The notes beneath the pieces were generated by a model. That model did no database searches. It had not been told where the DNA came from and worked only from the letters and a program-made list of their open reading frames with translations. Positions 8,841 to 19,200 of a DNA stretch of 64,000 nt are shown one piece after another. Where the stretch lies: the NCBI GenBank assembly GCA_004020315.1, contig SAQG01000017.1, positions 1-64,000 of the forward strand, in the 5' to 3' direction. The position numbers and the translations under genes were made by a program. This DNA comes from Mesorhizobium sp. Lineage in GTDB: Bacteria > Pseudomonadota > Alphaproteobacteria > Rhizobiales > Rhizobiaceae. Numbering within the stretch: the first letter of the stretch is position 1; every line of letters begins with the position of its first letter.

Positions 8841-8872
8841 GACCGGCGGGTTCTTTCGAGAGCCCGCCGGTC
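8841..8872 (+). terminator. Long hairpin after rpsO (14-bp stem, TTCG loop)
   Basis: GACCGGCGGGTTCT (8841-8854) pairs with AGAGCCCGCCGGTC (8859-8872) with one G-U pair, around the loop TTCG. No T-run follows, so termination would be inefficient. In E. coli the rpsO-pnp spacer holds a terminator and an RNase III-cleaved hairpin that control pnp; this hairpin occupies the equivalent place. A processing or read-through role is inference. Confidence 0.7.
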
Positions 8873-8876
8873 GCGC

Positions 8877-8900
8877 ATTGGAGCAGCCCACTGCTCTAAT
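8877..8900 (+). promoter_or_regulatory. Second hairpin in the rpsO-pnp spacer
   Basis: ATTGGAGCAG (8877-8886) pairs with CTGCTCTAAT (8891-8900) over ten base pairs with one G-U pair and a CCCA loop. It begins four bases after the first hairpin. With the repeat that follows, it makes the spacer a chain of structures between rpsO and pnp. Confidence 0.55.
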
Positions 8901-8908
8901 GAAGGAAG

Positions 8909-9016
8909 TAGAGCGCCGCGCATCGAGTTGGACGCGCACATAGGACGCTCTGAAACTTTGAATTGGCGCAAGGCATTTTCCGAAAGCCGCGGTTTTCGGG
9001 GTCATGCGCAAGGCCA
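8909..9016. repeat. Palindromic intergenic repeat, copy A (rpsO-pnp spacer)
   Basis: A roughly 108-bp element beginning TAGAGCG, with an internal TTGGACGC, a returning GGACGCTCT, then CTTTGAAT and a second palindrome around CCGAAAGCCGCGGTTTTCGG. The same order of blocks recurs after pnp (copy B), so this is a dispersed repeat. It resembles the palindromic intergenic elements that are common in Mesorhizobium and other rhizobia. The 8835-9240 spacer holds no gene; the part from 9017 to 9240 shows nothing further apart from the pnp ribosome site (GAAGGACAAGAC). Confidence 0.75.
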
Positions 9017-9240
9017 TTCGGATCGATTGGCCAAACCCGGTTTCGAGATAGCACAGGGCCATTCGAAACCGCCCATGGACGGTCATGGGGCAGGATTGCA
9101 GGATGCTCGCGCGGCACAGCGCCGATTTACCCGAGCTTCCCGTTGTCTTGCCCGTGGCTGCCCGAGAAACGAAGCCAAGGGAAAGGGGCATTCGCGCACG
9201 GTGAAACGGCGCGGCCCTTTCCGCATATGAAGGACAAGAC

Positions 9241-11388
<2,148 letters not shown>

Positions 11389-11394
11389 GCGATC

Positions 11395-11481
11395 TAGAGC
11401 GATGTGCGTCCAATTGGACGCAGGACGCTCTAAGGCTTTGAATGTTCGCACCGTGCTTTCGAAATCGATTCCGAATTTCGG
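11395..11481. repeat. Palindromic intergenic repeat, copy B (after pnp)
   Basis: It begins seven bases after the pnp stop. TAGAGCG (11395-11401) and CGCTCTA (11426-11432) are outer arms, GCGTCCAATTGGACGC (11406-11421) is a perfect 16-bp palindrome, and CGAAAT (11460-11465) with ATTTCG (11475-11480) forms a third pair. Block order and much of the sequence match copy A upstream of pnp. It may fold in RNA and shape the pnp 3' end, but it is best treated as a dispersed repeat. Confidence 0.8.
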
Positions 11482-11563
11482 GCGATGCGAAGCAGCACAA
11501 TCGAAGCGGGCGCGCCGGAAGGTAGCGCCCGTTTTCATTCCAAGCACGCTTGCAGGTCCGCGA

Positions 11564-12577
11564 ATGTCAGCCGAGCCGTTGAAGACACTGTTCCATCCGT
11601 TCGAGGCCGAGGCTGTTTCCTTGCCGCGTAAGGGCGAGCGTGTCCTCTTTTTGGGCGCCGAGCCGGGTTTCCGCCTGCCCGAAGGCTTCGATGCAGCACT
11701 GCATCTGGTGCAAGGCTTCCGCCCGCATTTTCGCGCGCTGCAGGGGGCGGGCTTCACCGTCACGCCGCGCCTGGAGGGCGAAGGTTTCGATGCGGCACTG
11801 GTGCTTGCCGGCCGTCATCGCGGGCGAAACGAATTGCGCATCGCTGACGCGATTGAGTGTGTGAGGCCGGGCGGATCGATTATCGTTGCCGGCGCCAAGG
11901 ACGATGGCATTGCCAGCCTGCGCAGGTACATCGAGGAGCTTGTGCCGCTCGATGGCCATTTGCCGAAACATCACGGCGTCGCCTTCTGGTTCCATCGACC
12001 TGCCGACGCTGCGGTCGCGGCAACACTTCGCGCCGCCAATCCAGCCCTTCTGGTCGAGGATCGGTTCCGCACCGCACCAGGTATGTTTTCTTTCGACAAG
12101 ATCGATGCAGGTTCGAGATTGCTGGTGGACAATTTGCCTGGCGATCTGCGTGGCAGCGTTGCCGATTTCTGCGCCGGCTGGGGCTATGTGGCGGCTGAGG
12201 TCGCCGCCCGCTCACCTGGCATGTCGGCGCTCGATCTCTACGAGGCCGAGTTCGATGCGCTGGAGGCGGCGAAAGGCAATATCGGCAATACAGCGGCGGA
12301 ACCAGGTTTCTTTTGGATCGATCTTTTGAGCGAGCCGGTCGAGCGCCGCTATGATGCCATCGTCATGAACCCGCCCTTCCATCGCAGCCGGGCGACCGAG
12401 CCGGGGATCGGTGCCGGCATGATCCGCGCCGCGGCAAAGGCGCTGAAGCAGGGCGGGCGGCTGTTCATGGTGGCGAACCGTCAGCTTCCCTACGAGCCGG
12501 TGCTGGCGGCCGCCTTCTCCAGCCATGCCGAGATCGCCCGCGACGGCATGTTCAAGATTCTCGCGGCGCGCCGCTGA
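11564..12577 (+). CDS. rsmC: RsmC/RlmG-type class I SAM-dependent methyltransferase
   Basis: Likely methylates a guanine N2 of rRNA (RsmC acts on G1207 of 16S rRNA). The 337-residue product has a degenerate N-terminal half (about 1-165) and a catalytic C-terminal half with the SAM-binding region around ADFCAGWGYVAAEVAAR and the signature NPPFH in DAIVMNPPFHRSR, which marks this family. The open frame runs back into repeat copy B; the ATG at 11564 gives the usual family N terminus (MSAEPLKTLFHPF). The choice between RsmC and RlmG specificity rests on length and context only. Confidence 0.8.
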   Translation: MSAEPLKTLFHPFEAEAVSLPRKGERVLFLGAEPGFRLPEGFDAALHLVQGFRPHFRALQGAGFTVTPRLEGEGFDAALVLAGRHRGRNELRIADAIECVRPGGSIIVAGAKDDGIASLRRYIEELVPLDGHLPKHHGVAFWFHRPADAAVAATLRAANPALLVEDRFRTAPGMFSFDKIDAGSRLLVDNLPGDLRGSVADFCAGWGYVAAEVAARSPGMSALDLYEAEFDALEAAKGNIGNTAAEPGFFWIDLLSEPVERRYDAIVMNPPFHRSRATEPGIGAGMIRAAAKALKQGGRLFMVANRQLPYEPVLAAAFSSHAEIARDGMFKILAARR

Positions 12578-12690
12578 AGGCGGGTTCGGTGCAGATCGGC
12601 AAGCCGGCGTTCGCGAATCTTGGCCGCGCTCTTCGACCATCGTTCCAGTCTGGTTGCCGGTAAGGCCGTCGCATTTTTTTAGAGGCCGAA

Positions 12691-13503
12691 TTAATCCCGT
12701 ACGCTATCGGTCCGCTTCAGCTCGTCGAGCGTCGGCATGGAGACGATATGGTAGCCGGAATCGACATAGTGGATTTCGCCGGTGACGCCTGATGAGAGGT
12801 CGGACAGGAGGTAGAGCGCCGAGCCACCGACTTCGTCGATGGTCACTGTACGGCGTAGCGGCGAGTTGCGCTGCTGGTAGGAAAACATGTGGCGCGCGTC
12901 GGAAATCCCGGCGCCCGCCAATGTCCGCACCGGTCCGGCCGATATTCCGTTCACCCTGATGCCGCGCGGGCCGTAGTCGTTGGCGAGATAGCGGACGCTG
13001 GCTTCCAGCCCGGCTTTGGCGACGCCCATGACGTTGTAGTTCGGCATGACGCGGACGGAACCGGCATAGGTCAGCGTGATCATCGAGCCGCCGTCCTTCA
13101 TCAGCGCGGCGGCATGACGGGCGACCTCGGTGAAGGAGTAGCAGGAGATGACCATGGTGCGGACGAAATTGTCGCGGCTGGTGTCGGCGTAAAGGCCCTT
13201 CAGCTCGTTCTTGTCGGAAAAGCCGATGGCATGGACGACGAAGTCCAACCCGCCCCAGGCCTCGCCTAAGGTCTCGAAGGTAGCGGCAACCGATGCGCTG
13301 TCCTCGACGTCGCAAGGCACGACCAGAGAGGAACCGAGCTTGTCGGCGAGCGGTTTGACCCGGCGACCGAAGGCTTCGCCCTGATAGGTGAAGGCGAGTT
13401 CTGCCCCATGTTCGGACAGTTTCCGGGCGATGCCCCAGGCGATCGAATGGTCGTTGGCGACACCCATGACAAGCCCGCGCTTGCCCTTCATCAATCCGTC
13501 CAT
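12691..13503 (-). CDS. fabI: Enoyl-[acyl-carrier-protein] reductase FabI
   Basis: FabI performs the last reduction of each fatty-acid elongation cycle with NADH. The 270-residue SDR protein shows the nucleotide-binding segment GVANDHSIAWGIA near 14-26 and the catalytic Tyr156-x6-Lys163 pair in NYNVMGVAKA, as in classical FabI. The ATG at 13503 is preferred to the TTG at 13512 because AAGGA lies nine bases before it. The frame begins 12 bases after the fabB stop, so fabA-fabB-fabI form a minus-strand operon for unsaturated fatty-acid synthesis. Rhizobia often carry more than one fabI. Confidence 0.95.
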   Translation of the reverse strand: MDGLMKGKRGLVMGVANDHSIAWGIARKLSEHGAELAFTYQGEAFGRRVKPLADKLGSSLVVPCDVEDSASVAATFETLGEAWGGLDFVVHAIGFSDKNELKGLYADTSRDNFVRTMVISCYSFTEVARHAAALMKDGGSMITLTYAGSVRVMPNYNVMGVAKAGLEASVRYLANDYGPRGIRVNGISAGPVRTLAGAGISDARHMFSYQQRNSPLRRTVTIDEVGGSALYLLSDLSSGVTGEIHYVDSGYHIVSMPTLDELKRTDSVRD

Positions 13504-13515
13504 GGTCGGCAATCC

Positions 13516-14736
13516 TTATGCGGAATAGCGCTGGAAAATCAGCGTTGCGTTGGTGCCGCCGAAACCGAACGAGTTCGACAAAACGGTGTCGATCCTGGCA
13601 TCGTCGATGCGCTCTCGCACGATCGGCATGCCCTCGAATTCCGGATCGAGCTGCTCGATGTGCGCGCTCTCGCCGATGAAGCCGCCTTGCATCATCAGGA
13701 TCGAGTAGATCGATTCCTGCACGCCGGCCGCACCCAACGAATGGCCGGTCAGTGATTTCGTCGAGGTGATGAAAGGCATGTTTTCGCCGAACACCTCGCG
13801 GATTGCGCCCATTTCCCTGGAGTCGCCGACCGGCGTCGAGGTCCCGTGCGTGTTGATGTAGTCGACCGGCGAAGAGACGGTCGCCAGCGCCTGCCGCATG
13901 CAGCGCACCGCGCCTTCGCCCGAGGGCGCCACCATGTCGTAGCCGTCGGAGGTCGCGCCATAGCCGACGACCTCGGCGTAGATCTTTGCGCCGCGCGCCT
14001 TGGCATGCTCGAGCTCTTCCAGGACCAGCACGCCGGCGCCGCCGGCAATCACGAAGCCGTCGCGATCGACGTCATAGGCGCGCGAGGCGGCCGATGCCCG
14101 GTCGTTGAACTTGGAGGACATGGCGCCCATCGCGTCGAACAGGTCCGACATCGTCCAGTCGAGATCCTCATGGCCGCCGGCGAAGATCATATCCTGCTTG
14201 CCCCACTGGATCAGTTCGTAGCCATTGCCGATGCAATGCGCCGAGGTCGAGCAGGCCGAAGAGATCGAATAATTGACGCCGTGGATCTTGAACCAGGTGG
14301 CGAGGGTCGCCGAAGCGGTCGACGACATCGCCTTCGGCACGGCAAACGGGCCGATTCGTTTGGGGCTGCCGTTCTTGAGCGTGGTTTCGGCCGCCTCGAC
14401 GATGGTTCGGGTCGATGGTCCGCCCGATCCCATGACGATGCCGGTGCGCTCATTGGTGATGTCGCTCTCGCCAAGTCCAGCGTCCGCGATCGCCTGGTCC
14501 ATGGCGACATGGTTCCAGGCCGCACCTTGCGACAGGAAGCGCATGGCGCGACGATCGATTAGCGCAGAGGGGTCGAGCGTCGGCGCTCCCCAGACCTGGC
14601 AGCGGAAGCCGTGTTCGGCAAAGGAATCGGAAAAGCTGATGCCGGACCTGGCATCGTGGAGCGAGGCCTGCACCTCGTTGGCATTGTTGCCGATCGACGA
14701 CACGATGCCGAGGCCTGTCACTACGACCCGTCTCAT
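13516..14736 (-). CDS. fabB: 3-oxoacyl-ACP synthase I (FabB)
   Basis: FabB condenses malonyl-ACP with acyl-ACP and is required to extend the unsaturated intermediate made by FabA. The 406-residue thiolase-fold enzyme has the active-site Cys162 in SSACSTSAH, His297 in THGTSTPVGD and His332 in KSLTGHSLGAAG. The ATG at 14736 has GGAAGGAGTTGCGA just upstream and begins MRRVVVTGLGIVS; the longer frame to 14757 is not needed. Its place directly after fabA supports FabB rather than FabF. Confidence 0.95.
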   Translation of the reverse strand: MRRVVVTGLGIVSSIGNNANEVQASLHDARSGISFSDSFAEHGFRCQVWGAPTLDPSALIDRRAMRFLSQGAAWNHVAMDQAIADAGLGESDITNERTGIVMGSGGPSTRTIVEAAETTLKNGSPKRIGPFAVPKAMSSTASATLATWFKIHGVNYSISSACSTSAHCIGNGYELIQWGKQDMIFAGGHEDLDWTMSDLFDAMGAMSSKFNDRASAASRAYDVDRDGFVIAGGAGVLVLEELEHAKARGAKIYAEVVGYGATSDGYDMVAPSGEGAVRCMRQALATVSSPVDYINTHGTSTPVGDSREMGAIREVFGENMPFITSTKSLTGHSLGAAGVQESIYSILMMQGGFIGESAHIEQLDPEFEGMPIVRERIDDARIDTVLSNSFGFGGTNATLIFQRYSA

Positions 14737-14852
14737 TCGCAACTCCTTCCGGCGCATGAGCCCGAAACCTGTCGGACAAGGATCATGCGCAAATTAAGTT
14801 CTACAGCTTCCTTTGCGCGTCCCACGGACTCGCGGCGCTGTGGAGGCGCCGG

Positions 14853-15371
14853 TCAGGCGGCTGCCGATTGCTTGGACAGACCCACCTTGAGATCCGTTGC
14901 TGCGTATATGGGTTCGCCATCCGCCTTCAGCCAGCCATCGGCGATACCGAGTACCAGCCGGCCGCGCATCACGCGCTTGAAGTCCACGCCATATTCCACC
15001 TTCTTGACCGACGGCGTCACCATGCCTTTGAATTTCACTTCGCCGGTCGAGAGCGCCATGCCCTTGCCCGGCTCGCCGAGCCAGCCGAGGTAGAAGCCCG
15101 TCAATTGCCACATGGCGTCGAGGCCCAGGCATCCCGGCATGATCGGGTTGCCGATGAAATGGCAGGCGAAAAACCACAGGTCCGGCTTGATGTCGAATTC
15201 CGCCCGGATGAAGCCCTTGTCGAAGGCTCCGCCTGTCTCGCTGATTTCGGTGATGCGGTCGAACATCAGCATCGGCGGATAGGGGAGCTGGGCGTTTCCA
15301 GGTCCGAACAGCTCGCCGCGGGCGCAGGCAAGCAGTTCCTCGTAATCGTAGCTGGATTTCGAAACCGCCAT
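14853..15371 (-). CDS. fabA: 3-hydroxydecanoyl-ACP dehydratase/isomerase FabA
   Basis: FabA dehydrates 3-hydroxydecanoyl-ACP and isomerises the trans-2 product to cis-3, which starts anaerobic unsaturated fatty-acid synthesis. The product is 172 residues, exactly the usual length. The catalytic His71 lies in FFACHFIGNPIMPG and Asp85 in LGLDAMWQL. The ATG at 15371 follows GGGGACGAG; the longer frame to 15431 lacks family similarity. It leads the fabA-fabB-fabI operon and is divergent from irr across 241 bp. Confidence 0.96.
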   Translation of the reverse strand: MAVSKSSYDYEELLACARGELFGPGNAQLPYPPMLMFDRITEISETGGAFDKGFIRAEFDIKPDLWFFACHFIGNPIMPGCLGLDAMWQLTGFYLGWLGEPGKGMALSTGEVKFKGMVTPSVKKVEYGVDFKRVMRGRLVLGIADGWLKADGEPIYAATDLKVGLSKQSAAA

Positions 15372-15612
15372 CAATCTCGTCCCCGTAATCGTCCGGGCGG
15401 TAGCGCGCCCTTGTCGTTGGTTTCCTAACACAATCTATTTCAGGCCGGAAACCGGCGTTTGCGCTTAACCTGCCCGTCTGCCTGGGTCAATGCGCGCTAT
15501 TGATCGTATTCGGCCGACAGAATATATGTCAGGGGATGTCCAGTTTCGGTCAATGTTCGTTTTTTGCCATTCTGGGTACATCTTGAGGCGAAACTTGAGC
15601 TTGGACAGATAG

Positions 15613-16044
15613 ATGGATCTGGGCTGCCGGAAGGAAAATGTCGCTGTGGACAAGCGGGTTCGCGAAGCTGGTCTGAGGCCGACGCGTCAGCGCATTGCGC
15701 TGGCCGATCTGCTTTTCGCCAAAGGCGACCGCCACCTGTCGGCCGAGGAACTGCACGAGGAGGCGATCGCTGCCGGCGTGCCGGTGTCGCTCGCCACCGT
15801 CTACAACGCCCTTCATCAATTCACCCAGGCGGGCCTTCTACGCATCCTGGCCGTCGAGGGGTCGAAGACCTACTTCGACACCAACACCTCCGATCACCAT
15901 CATTTCTACATTGAAGGCGAAAACAGGATCTTCGATATCGCCAGCGGTCCTGTCACGGTTTCCAACCTGCCGGAGCCGCCGGAGGGCATGGAGATCGCCA
16001 ATGTCGACATCGTCGTGAGGCTGCGCCCCAAACGCTGCGATTGA
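15613..16044 (+). CDS. irr: Fur-family iron response regulator Irr
   Basis: Irr is the global iron and heme-responsive regulator of Rhizobiales; it represses heme synthesis under iron limitation and is inactivated by heme. The 143-residue protein has a winged helix (about 12-85, GLRPTRQRIALADLLF, SLATVYNALHQF) and the HHH motif at 95-97 (SDHHHFYIEG) that Irr uses for heme or metal. The N-terminal GCPWHD heme regulatory motif of Bradyrhizobium Irr is absent. The ATG at 15613 is used; a GTG at 15646 behind GGAAGGAAAATG is an alternative. fabA/irr divergence is common in rhizobia. Confidence 0.9.
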   Translation: MDLGCRKENVAVDKRVREAGLRPTRQRIALADLLFAKGDRHLSAEELHEEAIAAGVPVSLATVYNALHQFTQAGLLRILAVEGSKTYFDTNTSDHHHFYIEGENRIFDIASGPVTVSNLPEPPEGMEIANVDIVVRLRPKRCD

Positions 16045-16092
16045 TCGGCGCATCATGAGGCGCGAGATACCGTCTCGGCTGTATCGGCCTCT

Positions 16093-16114
16093 CTAGACCA
16101 TGATCCCGAACCGG
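16093..16114. repeat. Solo half of a TAGAGC-type palindromic repeat (copy D)
   Basis: The 22-bp stretch beginning CTAGACCATGATCCCGAACC matches the left arm of copy C (from 42725) at 18 of 22 positions. No matching right arm follows, because the SH3-domain gene ends at 16125. It lies in the convergent spacer after irr and looks like a truncated or decayed copy. Confidence 0.5.
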
Positions 16115-16124
16115 CAAGTAGAGG

Positions 16125-16682
16125 TCAGTTCTTGACCCGTTCGCCCGGATAGGCGCCCCAGACGAGCGACTGGGCGAGCCAGCCGGTGTGGCCGTTGAAG
16201 GTCATTTCGCACCACTGGCCGTCACAGGACTTGATCGTGCCCATGGCGCCCGGCTCGATGATCGCGACGATGCTGGCATCCTTTTCCGGGTCGTCGAGAA
16301 GGTTGATTCGGGCATCCTTGCCGCGCTGCCAGGGTGCTACGATCGCCGTACGACGACCTGAAAGCAGCGACTGGTTGATCCAGCCTTCCGAGCCGTCGGC
16401 ATCGCGCACACGACGCCAGGTGTCGAACTCCTGGATGATCTCCATCGGCAGGCCCGGCTTCATATACATCCAGTCGACGGAATAATTGACGCCTGGTCCG
16501 ACGCGAGAGTTGACGCGGCCCGCTTTCAGGCTGACGAAACGCGGCAGCGGCAGGCCGCTCGGCCCGAGCGTGACGCTCTGGGTCGGTGCCGCCGCATTCT
16601 GTGCCGCCACATGCGGCGAATAAAGGAGAGCGCCGAGAAATGCTGCGCTGAGGGCCAGGCGGAGCGACGCGAAACCAGACAC
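16125..16682 (-). CDS. Secreted protein with two bacterial SH3 domains
   Basis: A 185-residue exported protein of unknown detailed function. It begins with a signal peptide (ALSAAFLGALLYSPHVAAQ, cleavage likely near residue 27). Two SH3b modules follow: about 45-110 (FVSLKAGRVNSRVGPGVNYSVDW) and about 112-180 (RINLLDDPEKDASIVAIIEPGAMG). Such domains usually bind peptidoglycan or peptides in the periplasm. It stands alone, convergent with irr and divergent from the 2-hydroxyacid dehydrogenase. Confidence 0.82.
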   Translation of the reverse strand: MSGFASLRLALSAAFLGALLYSPHVAAQNAAAPTQSVTLGPSGLPLPRFVSLKAGRVNSRVGPGVNYSVDWMYMKPGLPMEIIQEFDTWRRVRDADGSEGWINQSLLSGRRTAIVAPWQRGKDARINLLDDPEKDASIVAIIEPGAMGTIKSCDGQWCEMTFNGHTGWLAQSLVWGAYPGERVKN

Positions 16683-16839
16683 TTTCGTTCCTTTCGGCGC
16701 CGGCTCATCGGCCTTGGCGCCCCTTTTTCTTTGTCTTCGGCGGAACCTCTTGTTACATGGAGAACTGGCACCGCGACCGGCCTACAGTTTCGCTTGTCTT
16801 GGTTAAAGAGGTCTCAACGAGGTCGGGTTCGAGGAAACA

Positions 16840-17841
16840 ATGGTAGGCAGAAAAAAGCCCCTCGTCGTCATCACGCGCAAGCTGCCCGACCCGGTCGAGA
16901 CCCGCATGCGTGAGCTGTTCGACGCCCGGCTGAATGTCGAAGACAGGCCGATGACACAGCCGGAATTGGTCGCGGCGGTCAAGGAAGCAGACGTGCTGGT
17001 GCCGACCATAACCGATCATATCGACGCAGCGCTGATCGCTCAGGCCGGCGACAACCTCAAGCTGATCGCCAATTTCGGCAACGGCGTCGACAAGATCGAC
17101 GTAACGGCAGCAGCGAAGAAGGGCATTACCGTCACCAACACGCCGAACGTGCTGACCGAAGATACAGCCGACATGACCATGGCGCTGATGCTGGCGGTGC
17201 CGCGGCGGCTGGCTGAAGGCGCCAATGTGTTGACCGGCGACAAGAAATGGGCAGGCTGGTCACCGACCTGGATGCTCGGCCGACGCATCTGGGGCAAACG
17301 CCTCGGCATTGTCGGCATGGGCCGCATCGGCACCGCCGTCGCCAGACGGGCCAAGGCCTTTGGCCTGTCGATCCACTATCACAACCGCCATCGCGTGCTG
17401 CCGGCGGTCGAGGATGAACTGGAGGCGACCTACTGGGAAAGCCTCGACCAGATGCTTGCCCGCATGGACATCATCTCGGTCAATTGTCCGTCGACGCCGG
17501 CGACCTTCCATCTGCTTTCGGCACGGCGCCTGGCGCTTCTGCAACCGGCTGCTTACATCGTCAACACAGCGCGCGGCGACATCATCGACGAGGACTCTCT
17601 GGTCAAGCTGATCCAGGACGGCAAGATCGCTGGTGCCGGCCTCGATGTCTACGAGCATGAGCCGGCGCTGAACAGCAAATTGCTGAAGCTCGCCGCCAAG
17701 GGCAAGGTCGTGCTGTTGCCGCATATGGGGTCGGCGACGCTCGAAGGCAGGATCGACATGGGCGAGAAGGTGATCATCAACATCCGCGCCTTCTTCGATG
17801 GCCACCGGCCGCCGGACCGCGTACTGCCGCTGCGAACGTGA
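16840..17841 (+). CDS. D-2-hydroxyacid dehydrogenase (glyoxylate/hydroxypyruvate reductase type)
   Basis: An NAD(P)-dependent reductase of 2-keto acids, probably glyoxylate or hydroxypyruvate. The 333-residue product has the Rossmann motif in GIVGMGRIGTAVARR (about 157-171), the catalytic Arg in NTARGDIID (about 242), the Glu in the YEHEP region (about 273) and the catalytic His in LPHMGSAT (about 295). These match the GyaR/GhrB group. In rhizobia a D-glycerate dehydrogenase-like gene often sits near irr. The physiological substrate cannot be fixed from sequence. Confidence 0.85.
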   Translation: MVGRKKPLVVITRKLPDPVETRMRELFDARLNVEDRPMTQPELVAAVKEADVLVPTITDHIDAALIAQAGDNLKLIANFGNGVDKIDVTAAAKKGITVTNTPNVLTEDTADMTMALMLAVPRRLAEGANVLTGDKKWAGWSPTWMLGRRIWGKRLGIVGMGRIGTAVARRAKAFGLSIHYHNRHRVLPAVEDELEATYWESLDQMLARMDIISVNCPSTPATFHLLSARRLALLQPAAYIVNTARGDIIDEDSLVKLIQDGKIAGAGLDVYEHEPALNSKLLKLAAKGKVVLLPHMGSATLEGRIDMGEKVIINIRAFFDGHRPPDRVLPLRT

Positions 17842-17869
17842 CCGGCCGCTCATCTTAGTCAGCGCGAGC

Positions 17870-18352
17870 TTACGAAAGCACCTTGCGCATGGTGATCGAA
17901 GTCGGTCGGTCATAGCCACTGTGCGCTGTCCGTTCCGTTTCGCGAAAGCCGAGGCGGGCAAAGGCCGCGTGATTCCCGGTCAGTTCGATCCGCGTCTGAA
18001 GCGCGATCGCAGGCTTGCCGCGGTTGCGGGCAAGGTTCTCGACAGCTTGCATCAGCCGCCTGGCAATGCCTTGTCCCTGAAAGTCCGGTTCGACCGCGAG
18101 CTTTCCGACATAGAAATCGTTGGCCAGCTCCAGAGCAAAAACGCAGCCGACAATCCTGCCGTCCTTCAGCGCCGCAAAGCCCGTCTCTTGCCGGGCCTTG
18201 TCCCGGAGATTTTCAACCGTGAGCCGATGCGCCGAGGATGGTGGATCGATGAGGCCATCCATGGAAGCGAAGGCGCGCATGATCAGCGCCAGCACCTCGT
18301 CCCAACGGTCGAAATCGGCCGGAAGCTGCGCAACGGAAACCAGGCTGTCCAA
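17870..18352 (-). CDS. GNAT-family N-acetyltransferase
   Basis: A 160-residue acetyl-CoA-dependent acyltransferase of unknown substrate. The GNAT fold is shown by the beta-4/beta-5 region GKLAVEPDFQGQGIARRLMQAVENLA (about 98-123), which holds the acetyl-CoA pyrophosphate loop QGQGIA. An adjacent Cys-free core and the closing GFRETERT-type strand (LGFRETERTAHSG) complete the fold. Its start is three bases after the MoeB-like gene ends, so the two are probably co-transcribed. Confidence 0.85.
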   Translation of the reverse strand: MDSLVSVAQLPADFDRWDEVLALIMRAFASMDGLIDPPSSAHRLTVENLRDKARQETGFAALKDGRIVGCVFALELANDFYVGKLAVEPDFQGQGIARRLMQAVENLARNRGKPAIALQTRIELTGNHAAFARLGFRETERTAHSGYDRPTSITMRKVLS

Positions 18353-18355
18353 GAT

Positions 18356-19105
18356 CTAGTTTCTCTTGTAGCGGATCGTGTCGAAGCGCCCGGTCAACGC
18401 ATCGTAAAGCAGCAGCCGGCCGACCAGCGGCTCGCCGATGCCGGCGATCAGCTTGATCGTCTCCATGGCCTGCAGCGTGCCGACGACGCCGGTCAGCACG
18501 CCGAGCACGCCGGCCACGGCGCAGGATGGCACCAGGCCGGGCGGCGGCGGTTCCGGAAAAAGATCGCGATAACTCGGATTCGGCCTGCCGTCCGTGCCGG
18601 TCTCGAACGGTTTCAGCACCGTCACCGAGCCGTCGAAGCGGCCGACCGCGGCATGTACTAGCGGCCGCTTTTCCACGGCGCAGGCGTCGGCCACCGCATA
18701 ACGTGTCTCGAAATTGTCGGAGCCGTCGACGACGATGTCATAACGGGCGACAAGGGCAGGGGCGTTGTCCGCAGTCAGCCTGAGATTGTGCGGTTCCACG
18801 GCGACGTTGGGATTGATGCGGGCGATCGCCGCTTTGGCACTGTCGGTTTTCGCCATGCCGACAGCTTCGGTGCCGTGGATCACCTGTCTTTGCAGGTTCG
18901 ACAGCGAGACGCTGTCGTCGTCGACGATGCCGAGTGTGCCGACGCCGGCTGCGGCAAGATATTCAAGCACCGGCGCTCCCAGCCCGCCGGCGCCGATGAC
19001 CAGGACCCGAGCCCGCTTCAGTCGCTGCTGGCCGGCGCCACCGATCTCGGGCAGCACAATGTGGCGGGCATAGCGTTCGAGTTCTTCGTCGGTCAGAGGA
19101 GTCAT
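18356..19105 (-). CDS. moeB: MoeB/ThiF/HesA-family adenylyltransferase
   Basis: E1-like enzyme that adenylates the C terminus of a sulfur carrier protein such as MoaD for molybdopterin synthesis. The 249-residue product has the ATP loop GAGGLGAP at 38-45, the conserved NLQRQVIHG and DGSDNFETRY segments, and CAVAGVLGVLTGVVGT. E. coli MoeB binds zinc by two CxxC pairs; here the first pair position reads PSYRDL and the C terminus ends at RYKRN, so both pairs are missing. MoeB is the most likely role; ThiF or HesA cannot be excluded. The soeA-type Mo enzyme in this window would need the cofactor. Confidence 0.78.
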   Translation of the reverse strand: MTPLTDEELERYARHIVLPEIGGAGQQRLKRARVLVIGAGGLGAPVLEYLAAAGVGTLGIVDDDSVSLSNLQRQVIHGTEAVGMAKTDSAKAAIARINPNVAVEPHNLRLTADNAPALVARYDIVVDGSDNFETRYAVADACAVEKRPLVHAAVGRFDGSVTVLKPFETGTDGRPNPSYRDLFPEPPPPGLVPSCAVAGVLGVLTGVVGTLQAMETIKLIAGIGEPLVGRLLLYDALTGRFDTIRYKRN

Positions 19106-19200
19106 CGGCAGACCTTAGCGCGGCGCAAAAATCTTGTCAGGCGTGAATGCATGTCGCATAAAAGTGCGTGGCGGTTTTGGGATAACGACATGCATAAAGT

